The notes under the pieces: generated by a model
The model's database searches: none
What the model saw: only the letters and a program-made list of their open reading frames with translations
Told to the model about the DNA's origin: nothing
Part shown: positions 50,454-61,703 of the stretch, piece by piece
Layout of the letters: every line of letters starts with the position of its first letter
Numbering within the stretch: the stretch's first letter is position 1
Translations under genes and position numbers: made by a program
Source: UBA6918 sp040754425
Lineage (GTDB): Bacteria > Pseudomonadota > Gammaproteobacteria > Burkholderiales > Thiobacillaceae
DNA length: 64,000 bases
Assembly: GCA_040754425.1 (NCBI GenBank)
Contig: JBFMCR010000016.1
Location: forward strand, 52,238 to 116,237
Direction of reading: 5' to 3'

Positions 50454-51838
50454 CAGCGCTTCCCTCCCGCATTCCTGAGCGCGCGCACCGCCGCGATGAA
50501 CACTTCGGCGCGATGGGCGTAATTGCGGAACATGTCCCAGCTGGCGCAGGCCGGCGACAGCAGCACGGCGTCGCCCTCGTGCGCCAGGGCGAATGCCGTT
50601 TGCACGGCGGCTTCCATGCCCGACGCCTTTTCTACCGGCACGCCGCAGCCGGCAATGGCTTTTTCGATCGCCGGTGCGTCGCGCCCGATCAGCACCACGG
50701 CGCGCGCATTGGCGGCGACCGCTTTTTTCAATGGCGAAAAATCCTGGCCCTTGCCGTCGCCGCCCAGGATCACCACCGCCTTGCGCTCCATGCCGAAAAG
50801 CGCGGCTACGGTGGCGCCGACATTGGTGCCCTTGGAATCGTCGTAGAAACGTATGCCGCCGATCTCGTCGACGAACTCGACGCGGTGCGGCAGGCCCCTG
50901 AACCGTTTCAATCCCTGCAGCAGTCCGGCCTCGGGCAGGCCGACGGAAGCGGTCAGCGCCAGCGCGGCCAGCGCATTGGCGGCATTGTGCAGGCCGGTGA
51001 CCGGCAGTTCCTTCACGCTCATCAGCGGTTCATTGCCGCGGCACAGCCTGTCGCCGCAAAGTCCGTAGTCGTCGCCGCCCGGGGCCGCATTCAGGCCGAA
51101 GCTGACGCGGCGGCGGCCTGGCAGCGCCATGGCCATGACGCGCGCATCGTCGCGGTTCAGCACCTGCACCCCGCGCCCGGCAAAGATGCGCGCCTTGGCG
51201 GCGGCATACGCCTCCATGCCGGCGTAGCGGTCGAGATGGTCTTCGCTCACATTCAGCACCGTGGCGGCATCGGCATCGAGGCTCGCCGTGGTTTCCAGCT
51301 GGAAGCTGGAAAGCTCCAGCGCCCACACTTCCGGCTCGTCCATGCGCCCGGCCTCGATGTCCATGAGCGCATCCAGCACCGGCAGGCCGATGTTGCCGGC
51401 GACACAGGTTCTCTTCCCGGCCGCCTCGCTCATCGTCCCGCACATGGCGGTCACGGTGCTTTTGCCGTTGCTGCCGGTGATGGCGATGATTTTCGCCTGC
51501 GACGCCTTGATGGCGCGCGCGAACAGTTCCACGTCGCCCGCAACCTCGATGCCTTTTTTCAGCGCGCGTGCCACCGCCGGTTCGGCCAGCGGCACGCCGG
51601 GGCTCACGACCAGCAGGTCGGCGGCCTGCAGCAGCTCATCCTTGAACGGACCGCAATGCAGCGGTACGTCCGGCAGCGCCTCCTTCAATGCCTGCGCGTT
51701 GGGCGGTGATTCGCGGCTATCGGCCACTGAAACCACGGCGCCGCGCGCCGCAAGCCAGCGGGCGCAGGACAAGCCGGTATCGCCCAGCCCGAGGACCAGG
51801 GTTTTGCGGCCGGAAAGTTGCAGGCTGTCGGCGTTCAT
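50453..51838 (-). CDS. murD: UDP-N-acetylmuramoylalanine-D-glutamate ligase
   Basis: 461 residues. N-terminal LVLGLGDTGLSCARWLAARG, ATP loop IIAITGSNGKSTVTAMCG, DDSKGTNVGATVAAL and C-terminal VLLSPACASWDMFRNYAHR are conserved Mur-ligase motifs. It adds D-Glu to UDP-MurNAc-L-Ala. Four-base overlap with mraY. Confidence 0.97.
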   Translation of the reverse strand: MNADSLQLSGRKTLVLGLGDTGLSCARWLAARGAVVSVADSRESPPNAQALKEALPDVPLHCGPFKDELLQAADLLVVSPGVPLAEPAVARALKKGIEVAGDVELFARAIKASQAKIIAITGSNGKSTVTAMCGTMSEAAGKRTCVAGNIGLPVLDALMDIEAGRMDEPEVWALELSSFQLETTASLDADAATVLNVSEDHLDRYAGMEAYAAAKARIFAGRGVQVLNRDDARVMAMALPGRRRVSFGLNAAPGGDDYGLCGDRLCRGNEPLMSVKELPVTGLHNAANALAALALTASVGLPEAGLLQGLKRFRGLPHRVEFVDEIGGIRFYDDSKGTNVGATVAALFGMERKAVVILGGDGKGQDFSPLKKAVAANARAVVLIGRDAPAIEKAIAGCGVPVEKASGMEAAVQTAFALAHEGDAVLLSPACASWDMFRNYAHRAEVFIAAVRALRNAGGKR

Positions 51839-52920
51839 CTCAGTTTCAATGTCGACAGGCCGATCAGCACGAGCATCATGGTGATGATCCAGAACCTGAC
51901 CACCACCTGGGTCTCCTTCCAGCCCTTGAGTTCATAGTGGTGATGCAGGGGCGCCATGCGGAACACGCGCTTGCCGGTGGTCTTGAACGAGGCCACCTGG
52001 ATGATGACCGACAGGGTTTCCACCACGAACACGCCGCCCATGATGAAAAGCACGATTTCCTGGCGCACGATCACCGCCACCACGCCCAGCGCCGCACCCA
52101 GGGCGAGCGCGCCGACATCGCCCATGAACACTTCGGCCGGATAGGCGTTGAACCACAGGAAGGCAAGGCCCGCACCCGCGATCGCGGCGCAGAACACCAC
52201 CAGCTCGCCGGCGCCGGGAATGTGCGGCACGCCGAGGTATTTGGCGAACACGGCATGGCCGGCGACGTAGGCGAAGATGCCCAGCGCGGAAGCCACCATC
52301 ACGGTGGGCAGGATGGCGAGCCCGTCGAGGCCGTCGGTCAGGTTGACCGCGTTGCTCGAACCGACGATGACGAAATAGGTCAGCACCACGAAGCCGACCA
52401 CGCCGAGCGGAATCACCACGTTCTTGAAGAAGGGCACGATGAGCTCGGTCTGCGCCGGCAGACTGGTCGAAGTGGCGATGTAGATCGCCGCGCCCAGGCC
52501 GAACACCGACTGCCAGAAATATTTCCAGCGCGCGATCAGGCCCTTTGGATTCCTGTGCACGATCTTCTTGTAATCGTCGACCCAGCCGATGATGCCGAAG
52601 CCGAGGGTAGTAAGCAGAGCCACCCACACGTACTTGTTGGCGAGGTCCATCCACAGCAGGGTGGAGATCGCCACCGCGGTGAGGATCAGCGCGCCGCCCA
52701 TGGTGGGCGTGCCGGCTTTCACCAGATGGGTTTGCGGGCCGTCGTCGCGCACGGCCTGGCCGAATTTCATGATCTTGAGCCGATCGATCATCCAAGGCCC
52801 GATCACGAAGGAGATCACCAGCGCGGTCAGCACCGCCAGCACCGCGCGCAGCGTGATGTAGTTGAAGACATTGAAGGCCGAGATATCCTCGCCCAATGTC
52901 CGGAACAGCCACAGCAGCAT
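51835..52920 (-). CDS. mraY: Phospho-N-acetylmuramoyl-pentapeptide transferase (lipid I synthase)
   Basis: 361 residues, ten transmembrane helices. THLVKAGTPTMGGALILTAV, GWVDDYKKIVHRNPKGL, NAVNLTDGLDGLAILPT, MGDVGALALGAALG and the HHHYELKGWKETQVVVRFW region near the C-terminus are hallmarks. It transfers phospho-MurNAc-pentapeptide to undecaprenyl phosphate. Overlaps murF by one base. Confidence 0.97.
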   Translation of the reverse strand: MLLWLFRTLGEDISAFNVFNYITLRAVLAVLTALVISFVIGPWMIDRLKIMKFGQAVRDDGPQTHLVKAGTPTMGGALILTAVAISTLLWMDLANKYVWVALLTTLGFGIIGWVDDYKKIVHRNPKGLIARWKYFWQSVFGLGAAIYIATSTSLPAQTELIVPFFKNVVIPLGVVGFVVLTYFVIVGSSNAVNLTDGLDGLAILPTVMVASALGIFAYVAGHAVFAKYLGVPHIPGAGELVVFCAAIAGAGLAFLWFNAYPAEVFMGDVGALALGAALGVVAVIVRQEIVLFIMGGVFVVETLSVIIQVASFKTTGKRVFRMAPLHHHYELKGWKETQVVVRFWIITMMLVLIGLSTLKLR

Positions 52921-54280
52921 CAGTGTTCTCCTTCGCTCAGGCTTTTCACGACCCGCTCCATCTGCATGGCGCGCGAGCCCTTGACCAGCACCGTCACGTC
53001 CGGTGCCAGTGCGTTCTCCACATCGGCCAGCAGTTCCTCGATGCGCTCGTAATAGATGCCGCCTGCGCCGAAGGCGTTGACCGCCTCGCGCGCGAGTTGG
53101 CCCAGCCCGAACAGGCGCTCGACTCCGGCCTCGCGCGCAGCCAGGCCGATCTGCGCGTGCATGGCCGGGCCTTCTTCGCCCAGTTCGCCCATGTTGCCGA
53201 GCACGAAATACCTGCGCCCGCGCTGGCGTGCGAGCACGGCGAGCGCGGCACGGGTGGAATCGGGGTTGGCGTTGTAGGTGTCGTCGAGGAAGAGGCCGCC
53301 GTGCAGGGCGGGTACGCGCCGCAAACGGCCCTTGACTCCGGTGAAGCGGGCCAGCGCGGTGGCGGCGGCATTTAGGTCGACACCGAGCGCGAGCGCGCAG
53401 GCCAGCGCGGCCAGCGCATTGCGCGCGTTGTGCTCGCCCGGCACCTGCAAATCGATGCTCGCTTCGCCTTGCGCACTGACCACATGCAGCGTGCCGCCGA
53501 ACTCGCCGGCCCGGTACTCGCCGCGCACGTCGGCGCCGGGCGAGAAGCCGAAGCTCAGCACGCGGCGGCCGGTATTGAGGCTGCGCCAGTAGTCCGCGTG
53601 CGCATCGTCGGCATTGATGATGGCCGTGCCTTTTTCACCCAGGCCCTCGAAAATCTCGCCCTTGGCTTTTGCGATGGCGCGCACCGAGCCCATCAGCCCG
53701 ATGTGCGCGGACTGTGCGTTGTTGACCAGCGCGACATCGGGACGGGCGAGATGCGTGAGATAGCGGATCTCGCCGGGATGGTTCATGCCCATTTCCAGCA
53801 CGGCATAGGCATGCGTCTCGCGCAGGCGCAGCAGCATCTGCGGGCAGCCGATGTCGTTGTTGAGATTGCCTTCGGTGGCCAGCACGCCGTCCGCATTGGA
53901 GGCAGCACGCAAAATCGCCGCGCACATTTCCTTGACCGTGGTCTTGCCGTTGCTGCCGGTGATGGCGATGATGGGAATGAGGAAGCGCTTGCGCCAATAG
54001 GCCCCCAGTTGTCCCAGCGCGATGCGCGTGTCCTCGACATGGATGGCGGGCGCGGCATTCGACTGCGCGCCCGCATTCACCATGACGCCTGCGGCACCGG
54101 CTTCGATGGCCTTCTCGGCAAAGCCCGCGCCGTCGAAGCGCTCGCCTTTCAGCGCAACGAAGAGGTCACCGGCCTTGATGGTGCGGGTGTCGGTGGACAC
54201 GGCGGAAAACGCGCGGTCCTCTCCGGCGAGTTCGCCGTTCACCGCGGCGGCGGCCTCCGAGAGGCGCATCATCATTTCGC

Positions 54281-54284
<4 letters not shown>
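52920..54284 (-). CDS. murF: UDP-MurNAc-tripeptide-D-Ala-D-Ala ligase
   Basis: 454 residues from the ATG at 54284, overlapping the murE stop (ATGA); a long open frame upstream is inside murE. VSTDTRTIKAGDLFVALKGE, ATP loop IAITGSNGKTTVKEMCA, EMGMNHPGEIRYLTHLARPD and DDTYNANPDSTRAALAVLA are diagnostic. It completes the UDP-MurNAc pentapeptide. Confidence 0.97.
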
Positions 54285-55734
<1,450 letters not shown>

Positions 55735-55735
<1 letters not shown>

Positions 55736-57477
55736 CACGCCTCCTCCGGCTTGTTCGTCAGCGGCCGCGTCAGGCGGGCCGCGGGCTCATCCGCCGCGTC
55801 CGGCGAGACGCCAAGCTGCCGCAATGACGCCGCCATCACCTGCGCGAACACCGGTCCCGCCACCTGTCCGCCGAAGTGTCCCTTTTCGCGCGGCTCGTCG
55901 ATCATCACCGCGATGATGAGGCGCGGATCGGAAGCGGGTGCCAGGCCGACGAAGGAGGAAATGTAGCTGTCAGTGCTGTAACGTCCGTCGATCAGCTTGT
56001 AGGCCGTGCCGGTCTTGCCCGCCACGCGGTAGCCCGGCACCTGCGCCAGGATGGCGGTGCCGCCTTCGTGCGTCACGGTCTCCATCATCTCGCGCACCTG
56101 GCGCGCAACCTGCACGGACAGCACACGCTCGCCGTCGAGTTCCTGCGGCTCGCGCTTGAGGAAGGTGAGCGGCATCACCACGCCGTCGTTGGCGAAGGCC
56201 ATGTAGGCGCGCGCCAGCTGCAGGAGGCTCACCGAAAGGCCGTGGCCGTATGCCTGCGTGGCCTGTTCCACCGGCTTCCAGGTGGCGGGATCGCGCAGGC
56301 GCCCGCCGGCTTCCCCGGGAAAGCCCGAGCCGGGCTTCTCGCCGAAACCGGCGCGATGCAGGATATCCCAGAACTCCTCGGGCTTCATCTGCATGGCCAT
56401 TTTCACCGCGCCGATGTTGCTCGATTTCTGCAGTACCTCCGTCACCGTCAGCTGCGGATGGTAGTGCACGTCGGTGATGTGCTTGCGCCCGACCATGTAG
56501 TCATCGGGCAGATGCATCAGGGTGTCGGGGCGCACCAGGCCGCGCTCCAGGGCGGCGGCCACGGTAAACGGCTTGATGGTGGAGCCGGGCTCGAAGGTGT
56601 CGATCACCGCGCGGTTGCGCATGAGATCGGGCCTGTAATTCTTGCGGTTGTTGGGATTTACCACCGGCAGGTTGGACAAGGCCAGAATTTCGCCGCTCCT
56701 GGCGTCCAGCACCACGATGCCGCCGCCTTTGGCCTTGTGTTTTGCCACTGCCGCGGACAGTTCGCGGTGCGCTATGTATTGCAGCTTGAGATCGAGCGAC
56801 AGGCCGAGATTGCCGCCCATCCTGGCGCCGCGAGCGGGGCTGAGATCCTGCACGATGTGTCCGCGCCGGTCGCGCAGCACGTGGCGCGTGCCGGCCTTGC
56901 CCGCGAGCCAGTCGTCATAGGCGAGTTCCACGCCCTCCTGTCCGACGTCGTCGACATTGGTGAAACCGACCACGTGCGCGGCCACTTCCGCCGCCGGATA
57001 GAAACGGCGAAACTCGCGCTGCAGCTTGATGCCCGGAAGTCCCAGGGCGGCGATTTTCACCGCCTGCTCGGGGCTGAGGTTGCGGTCGATGGCAATCACG
57101 CCCTTGTGCGGGCTTTTCAATTTTTTCGCCAGCGCGTCCTGCGGCGTGGCGAGAATGGCGGCCAGGCGCACGATCTCATGGGAGGTGAGCGAGCGCGTGT
57201 CCGAGGGTCTGGCCCACAGGGTTTCCACCGGCGTGCTGATCGCCAGCGGCTGGCCGAAGCGGTCCAGCACCATGCCGCGGTTGGCGGGAATGGCGAGCCT
57301 GCGCGAGGCCACTGCGTCGCCCTTGCCTTGCAGAAAATCGGTGTTGAGTCCTTGCAGATAGGCGGCGCGCACCCCCAGCGTCACGAACCAGGCGCCGAGC
57401 AGCCCTGCGACCAAGGCCATGCGCGAAGGCGTGATGTGGACTTCAAGCAGCTTTCGGCTCGAATAGTTCACGCTCAT
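55735..57477 (-). CDS. ftsI: Septal peptidoglycan transpeptidase FtsI (PBP3)
   Basis: 580 residues from the ATG at 57477, overlapping the ftsL stop (ATGA). One N-terminal membrane anchor (about 19-40), a pedestal domain with RGMVLDRFGQPLA, then the penicillin-binding transpeptidase: S299-TIK in FEPGSTIKPF, SSN at 352-354, and KTGT at 488-491. It cross-links septal wall with FtsW. Full length, all catalytic motifs intact. Confidence 0.97.
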
Positions 57478-57746
57478 GGCTGCGCTCCCGCCTCGAGCAG
57501 CCAGACCTTGTCGAGCGGCGGGGTGACGAGTCCCAGGCGGGTTTTCGCCAGCGCCTCCACACGTGCATGGCTGGTGAGCGTACCCTGCTCCAGCTGCAGC
57601 TTGCCCCACTCCACTTCCAGGTCTCTCGCTTCCCTTTTCAGGGCTTCCAGTTCAATGAACAAGGTGCGCGCGCGGTGCTGCGCATTCACCACCGCCAGCG
57701 CGCACGCCAGCAGCACCAGGGCGAGCAGGATGTCCAGTTGCTTCAT
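57474..57746 (-). CDS. ftsL: Cell division protein FtsL
   Basis: 90 residues from the ATG at 57746, overlapping the rsmH stop. A single transmembrane helix (LDILLALVLLACALAVVNA) is followed by a short coiled coil rich in Leu/Glu (LFIELEALKREARDLEVEWG) and LVTPPLDKVWLLEAG. Size, position between rsmH and ftsI and topology identify it. It bridges FtsQ/FtsB and FtsWI. Confidence 0.92.
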   Translation of the reverse strand: MKQLDILLALVLLACALAVVNAQHRARTLFIELEALKREARDLEVEWGKLQLEQGTLTSHARVEALAKTRLGLVTPPLDKVWLLEAGAQP

Positions 57747-58672
57747 CCGCCCGTCCCCACTCTTTCCGCCACGCGCAGGACTGCACTGCGCGCGCGCGGA
57801 TTCGCCGCCGTTTCCGCCGCGCCGGCACGGATGGCGCGGCCCACGCGCCTGAGCCTGCCCGGCGCGATGTCCGCCGCGCGCACCGGCAGGCCGCGCGGCA
57901 ATTCCGGCCCGCGCTCCTCGTCGCGCATGAAGCGCTTGACGATGCGGTCTTCCAGGGAATGGAAACTGATCACTGCCAGCCTGCCGCCGGGTTTGAGTCT
58001 TTGCACGCACACCGGCAGCACCGCTTCCAGTTCCTCGAGTTCGCGATTGAGGAAAATCCGTATAGCCTGAAAGGTGCGCGTCGCCGGATGCTGGCCGGGC
58101 TCGCGCTTCCTGACGGCGCCCGCCACGATCTGTGCGAGCTCGCCCGTCGTACGGATCGGAGATACCTTTCGCGCCGCAGCAATCGCGTGCGCAATCTGTC
58201 GAGCAAACCGTTCCTCGCCATACCGCCTGATCACCTCCGCCATCTCGTCTTCGTCCGCCTGCGCGATCCAGTCGGCGGCACTCATGCCGCTGTCCGGATC
58301 CATGCGCATGTCGAGCGGGCCATCCAGCCGGAAGCTGAAGCCGCGCGCCGCCTCGTCCAGCTGCGGCGACGACACGCCGATGTCCAGCAAAATACCGTCG
58401 ACCTTGTCCACGCCCAGCTCGTCCAGCACTTGCGCCAGGCGCGAAAACGGCGCGCGCACCAGCGAAAGGCGGGCATCCTCGATGTTTTTCCCGGCCGCAA
58501 TGGCTGCCGGATCGCGGTCAAGCGCGATCAGACGGCCGCGCGGCGACAGCCTTTCCAGCACCATGCGGCTGTGCCCGCCGCGCCCGAAAGTGCCGTCCAC
58601 GTACACGCCGTCCGGATCGATCGCCAGGGCCTCGACGGCCTCGCTGGCCAATACCGGCTGGTGCTGGGTCAC
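57743..58672 (-). CDS. rsmH: 16S rRNA (cytosine1402-N4)-methyltransferase
   Basis: 309 residues from a GTG at 58672 that overlaps the mraZ stop (GTGA); the longer frame reaches into mraZ. HQPVLASEAVEAL, SAM loop VYVDGTFGRGGHSRMVLERL, GILLDIGVSSPQLDEAARGF, ATRTFQAIRIFLNREL, and VISFHSLEDRIVKRFM are diagnostic of RsmH/MraW. Confidence 0.96.
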   Translation of the reverse strand: MTQHQPVLASEAVEALAIDPDGVYVDGTFGRGGHSRMVLERLSPRGRLIALDRDPAAIAAGKNIEDARLSLVRAPFSRLAQVLDELGVDKVDGILLDIGVSSPQLDEAARGFSFRLDGPLDMRMDPDSGMSAADWIAQADEDEMAEVIRRYGEERFARQIAHAIAAARKVSPIRTTGELAQIVAGAVRKREPGQHPATRTFQAIRIFLNRELEELEAVLPVCVQRLKPGGRLAVISFHSLEDRIVKRFMRDEERGPELPRGLPVRAADIAPGRLRRVGRAIRAGAAETAANPRARSAVLRVAERVGTGG

Positions 58673-59115
58673 AAGGTGAAACCCTCCAGCTCCGGCGGCA
58701 TCTGGCCATTGTTGAACGCCAGGGCCTGGTCCACTTCGTTCTGCCAGCGCTCCTCGTTCCACATTTCCAGCTTGGCGCCCTGGCCGACCAGCACCACGTT
58801 CTTTTCCAGGCCCGCGAACTGGCGCAGCATGGGCGGCAGCAGGATGCGGCCGGCCGCGTCCATGTCGAGTTCGTGCGCATGGCCGACCAAAAGGCGCTGC
58901 AAGGCGCGAATCTGTGGATTGAAGCCCGACAGCCCGGTGAGCTTCTTTTCGATCGGCTCCCATTCGGGCAGGGGATAGAGCAGCAGGCAGCGGCCGGGGT
59001 CGGCAGTGACCACGACACGCCCGCCGGCGATGGCCAATAGCGCGTCGCGATAGCGGGCAGGCACGACCACGCGGCCCTTGCTATCCAGACTGACGGTACT
59101 GACGCCCCGGAACAT
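58669..59115 (-). CDS. mraZ: Transcriptional regulator MraZ
   Basis: 148 residues with two SpoVT-AbrB-like halves: VSLDSKGRVVVPARYRDALL (first) and LDMDAAGRILLPPMLRQFAG (second). MraZ represses the dcw promoter by binding 10-bp-spaced TGGG-type repeats (known in E. coli). GAGGAGG lies just before the ATG. Head of the cluster. Confidence 0.95.
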   Translation of the reverse strand: MFRGVSTVSLDSKGRVVVPARYRDALLAIAGGRVVVTADPGRCLLLYPLPEWEPIEKKLTGLSGFNPQIRALQRLLVGHAHELDMDAAGRILLPPMLRQFAGLEKNVVLVGQGAKLEMWNEERWQNEVDQALAFNNGQMPPELEGFTL

Positions 59116-59180
59116 GCCTCCTCAAACCTCTTCTGTTGTTTTGTGGGTATTCACTTACATTTTGCGCGCATGAAAGGGAT

Positions 59181-59220
59181 AGACATCCACAATCATCCAC
59201 AAAATGACACACATTCCCAC
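59181..59220 (-). promoter_or_regulatory. MraZ operator: four consecutive 10-bp repeats
   Basis: On the minus strand four 10-mers run head to tail: GTGGGAATGT, GTGTCATTTT, GTGGATGATT, GTGGATGTCT. Each begins GTG, three of four begin GTGG, and the period is exactly one helical turn. This matches the E. coli MraZ box layout (TGGGN repeats separated by 5 bases). The block begins within the -10 element and covers the expected start of transcription. Confidence 0.8.
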
Positions 59221-59248
59221 TATAGAGGCAAGAAAACCGGGGTGTCAA
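59219..59248 (-). promoter_or_regulatory. Sigma70 promoter of the dcw cluster (Pmra)
   Basis: TTGACA (59243-59248) and TATAGT (59219-59224) on the minus strand with an 18-base spacer. The -35 is a perfect consensus and the -10 has five of six. The spacing to the mraZ ATG is about 100 bases. The -10 overlaps the first MraZ repeat. Confidence 0.82.
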
Positions 59249-59392
59249 TAAGAAATGGAAAATTTTTCCTGTAAGCTCAAAGACTTACAGCAACTATTCA
59301 CAGACGGGGCGGGCTTATAAAACCAAGGCTTATCCGCGTATCCTAAATACGATACACAGATAAATTGAATAACTGTTTGATTTGAAAGAAAA

Positions 59393-59714
59393 GGGGTTGG
59401 CCTGTAAGCCGGGTTCTGTAGGGGGCGAACCCCCATGACAGCCATTCCTCTAGGCCCGTCATTGCTGACGGGCTCAAGCCACCTACCCGCAGACTCGGCG
59501 AGCAGCGTCATCGCCTGCCTATTTGGTGTTGCTCCGGATGGAGGTTACCGCGTTTCACGTCCACCCTTCGGGGCTTGCGCCCCTTGGGGCTTACTCGTCT
59601 CTGTGGCCCTGTTCCTCGCCTTGCGGCGTCCGGCCGTTAGCCGGCATCCTGCTCTGTGGAGCCCGGACTTTCCTCTCCGCGCGAGATGCGCGCAGCGGCT
59701 GTCCGGCCAACCCC
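59393..59714 (-). ncRNA. rnpB: RNase P RNA (type A)
   Basis: The minus strand begins GGGGTTGGCCGGACAGCCGC and ends with GGCTTACAGGCCAACCCC, whose termini pair (helix P1). Internal conserved parts are GAGAGGAAAGTCCGGGCTCC, ACAGAGCAGGATGCCGG, AAGGGTGGACGTGAAACGCG and TTGAGCCCGTCAGCAATG. It is the catalytic RNA that matures tRNA 5' ends. No clear hairpin terminator is visible in the next 100 bases. All short open frames here are spurious. Confidence 0.95.
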
Positions 59715-59719
59715 TTTTC

Positions 59720-59725
59720 ATTATA
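59720..59725 (-). promoter_or_regulatory. -10 element of rnpB
   Basis: A consensus TATAAT on the minus strand ends six bases before the first G of rnpB. No good -35 is visible at 17 bases, so an upstream AT element or an activator may compensate. Confidence 0.6.
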
Positions 59726-59829
59726 AGGTTGTTTAGCTGGCAAACCTTGCTAATAAGAATATTCGGGAATCGCACTCCGGCTCCGCCACGCGTTCTGATC
59801 TGAGGATCCACGCCCGAAAGGAGACCAAT

Positions 59830-60342
59830 ATGAGAAGACGGCTTTATTTCATGACGCCCGATGTCGTCAGCGCGCGCAGCATCCGCGACGAACTGCTGCT
59901 CGCGCGCATCGAGAACGGGCATATCCACGTCCTGGCCAAGGATGGCATCCCTCTGGAAGGTCTGCAGGAAGCCTCGATCCTGCAAAGAAGCGATTTCGTG
60001 CACGGGATTGAATCCGGCCTGATGGTGGGCGGCGGCGTCGGCATCCTGGTCGGCATGGCCGCCATCCTGTTTCCGCCCGCCGGTATCGACCTGCAACCGG
60101 TGACCATCCTGATCACCGCACTGATCGGCGCAGCATTCGGCGCCTGGGTATCCAGCATGATTGCGAGCTCCATCCCCAATTCCCGTCTCCGCACTTTCGA
60201 GGCCGGCATTGCGGCGGGGCGCGTGCTGATGATGGTGGACGTCCCCGCCGGCCGCGTTGACGAAATCAGGAAGCTGGTTGCCAACCGCCACCCTGAAGCA
60301 AGCGGCAGTTCGCCAGAGCCAACCATACCGGCTTTCCCCTGA
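59830..60342 (+). CDS. DUF1269 membrane protein
   Basis: 170 residues, MRRRLYFMTPDVVSARSIRDELLLARI... The N-terminal ~65 residues resemble the ferredoxin-like head of general-stress/DUF1269 proteins. A glycine-rich segment GLMVGGGVGILVGMAAILF and a second hydrophobic segment VTILITALIGAAFGAWV form a membrane hairpin, and the C-terminal LMMVDVPAGRVDEIRKLVANRHPEA returns to a soluble domain. Function is unknown. AAAGGAGA precedes the ATG. Convergent with pyrC. Confidence 0.8.
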   Translation: MRRRLYFMTPDVVSARSIRDELLLARIENGHIHVLAKDGIPLEGLQEASILQRSDFVHGIESGLMVGGGVGILVGMAAILFPPAGIDLQPVTILITALIGAAFGAWVSSMIASSIPNSRLRTFEAGIAAGRVLMMVDVPAGRVDEIRKLVANRHPEASGSSPEPTIPAFP

Positions 60343-60408
60343 GAATTTTTTCCTCCCCGCCGCGATTCCCCTGTCGCGGCGTTACCCGGGGCGCAATACC
60401 CCGGGCTT

Positions 60409-60435
60409 CGGCAGGCGAGAGCCTGCCGTTATTTT
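60409..60435 (+). terminator. Terminator between the DUF1269 gene and pyrC
   Basis: CGGCAGGC-gaga-GCCTGCCG is followed by TTATTTT; the T-tract overlaps the pyrC stop codon. Two more hairpins precede it: CCGCGA-n8-TCGCGG (60360-60379) and CCCGGGG-n7-CCCCGGG (60386-60406). Confidence 0.85.
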
Positions 60436-61463
60436 GTCAGCTTCCAGCCCAGGGTTTCGCCGGCACGCAAAGGCACCAGTTGCTGCTCCCCCAGGGCCAG
60501 GGCTTCCGGCACGCTCCAGGTTTCGCGGCGCAGCACGATCTTTTCACTGTTGCGCGGCAGGCCGTAGAAATCCGCGCCGTGGAAACTGGCGAAGGCTTCC
60601 AGGCTGTCCAGTGCGCCGGCCGCCTCGAAAGCCTCGGCATAGAATTCGAGCGCGGCGTGCGCGGTGTAGATGCCGGCGCAGCCGCAAGCCGTTTCCTTGG
60701 CGGTTTTTGCATGCGGCGCGGAATCCGTGCCGAGGAAGAACTTCGGGCTGCCCGAGGTGGCGGCGGCAACCAGCGCCTCGCGATGCACTTCGCGCTTGAG
60801 TACCGGCAGGCAGAAGTAGTGCGGGCGGATGCCGCCCCTGAACATGGCGTTGCGGTTGTAGAGCAGGTGATGCGCGGTGATGGTGGCCGCCACGTTGTCC
60901 GGTGCGCCCGCCACGAATTCGGCCGCGCCCCGTGTGGTGATATGCTCGAGCACGATCCTGAGTTTGGGAAAATCGCGCAGCAGGCGGGTGAGATGGCGCT
61001 CGATGAACACCGACTCGCGATCGAACACATCCACGTCCGGGTCGGTCACCTCGCCGTGCAGCAGAAGCGGCAGGCCGTGTTCTTCCATGGCGGCGATGGC
61101 GGCATAGGCCTTTTGCAAGTCGGTTACGCCGGAATCGGAATTGGTGGTGGCGCCGGCCGGGTAGTATTTCACCGCATGCACGAAGCCGCTTTCCCTGGCG
61201 GCGCGGATTTCCGCAGGCCGGGTGTTGTCGGTGAGATAAAGCGTCATCAGCGGCTCGAACTCGGTGCCCGGCGGCAGCGCTGCCAGGATGCGCGCGCGGT
61301 AGGCCTGCGCCGCCGCGACGGTCGTCACCGGCGGCCTCAGATTGGGCATGACGATGGCGCGCGCGAACTGCCGCGCCGTGTGCGGAAGCACGCTCTTCAT
61401 GGCATCGCCGTCGCGCAGATGCAAATGCCAGTCGTCGGGTCGGGTGAGGGTGAGTTCGGTCAT
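60429..61463 (-). CDS. pyrC: Dihydroorotase (PyrC type)
   Basis: 344 residues. Zinc amidohydrolase of pyrimidine synthesis, interconverting carbamoyl aspartate and dihydroorotate. RPDDWHLHLRDGDAMKSVLP holds the first two metal histidines, MPNLRPPVTT the substrate site, VKYYPAGATTN the metal lysine region, LLLHGEVTD and VLEHITTR the next histidines, and FLGTDSAPH the catalytic aspartate. It is monocistronic; the integron lies upstream. Confidence 0.96.
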   Translation of the reverse strand: MTELTLTRPDDWHLHLRDGDAMKSVLPHTARQFARAIVMPNLRPPVTTVAAAQAYRARILAALPPGTEFEPLMTLYLTDNTRPAEIRAARESGFVHAVKYYPAGATTNSDSGVTDLQKAYAAIAAMEEHGLPLLLHGEVTDPDVDVFDRESVFIERHLTRLLRDFPKLRIVLEHITTRGAAEFVAGAPDNVAATITAHHLLYNRNAMFRGGIRPHYFCLPVLKREVHREALVAAATSGSPKFFLGTDSAPHAKTAKETACGCAGIYTAHAALEFYAEAFEAAGALDSLEAFASFHGADFYGLPRNSEKIVLRRETWSVPEALALGEQQLVPLRAGETLGWKLTK

Positions 61464-61556
61464 GGCCTGTCCATCTTTTCGTCAGCAACCATCCCCTCTA
61501 TGTTATTACCAAGGGGAGAGAGGGGGTGGATCTGACCCGATCTTCCTTTCGTCGGA

Positions 61557-61690
61557 CACCCCTCCCTCTGGGGGGAGGGGTGGGGGAGAGGGCCGACAAG
61601 GAGAACAGACGGGGGAAATCAAGCGTGGGTGAATCTATTTCCCGCCCTTCCCCCCGGCACCTCTCCCTCGGGAAGAGGGTTGGGGTGAGA
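61557..61690. repeat. CTCCC/GGGAG palindromes between pyrC and intI
   Basis: CACCCCTCCC (61557-61566) and GGGAGGGGTG (61573-61582) form a perfect 10-bp stem. A second, related palindrome (CTCTCCC-tcgg-GAAGAGG) lies near 61663-61680. No gene is present between 61464 and 61893, a 430-bp stretch; the open frames there are composed of these repeats and the 97-bp repeats. Confidence 0.7.
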
Positions 61691-61703
61691 AGGAGGGGCT
61701 CAA

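Noticed and set aside
55876..57852. 658-codon open frame on the plus strand
   Set aside because: Antisense to ftsI and ftsL; no recognisable family.
59435..59803. Open frames over the rnpB region
   Set aside because: They translate the RNase P RNA gene, whose conserved helices and termini explain the sequence.
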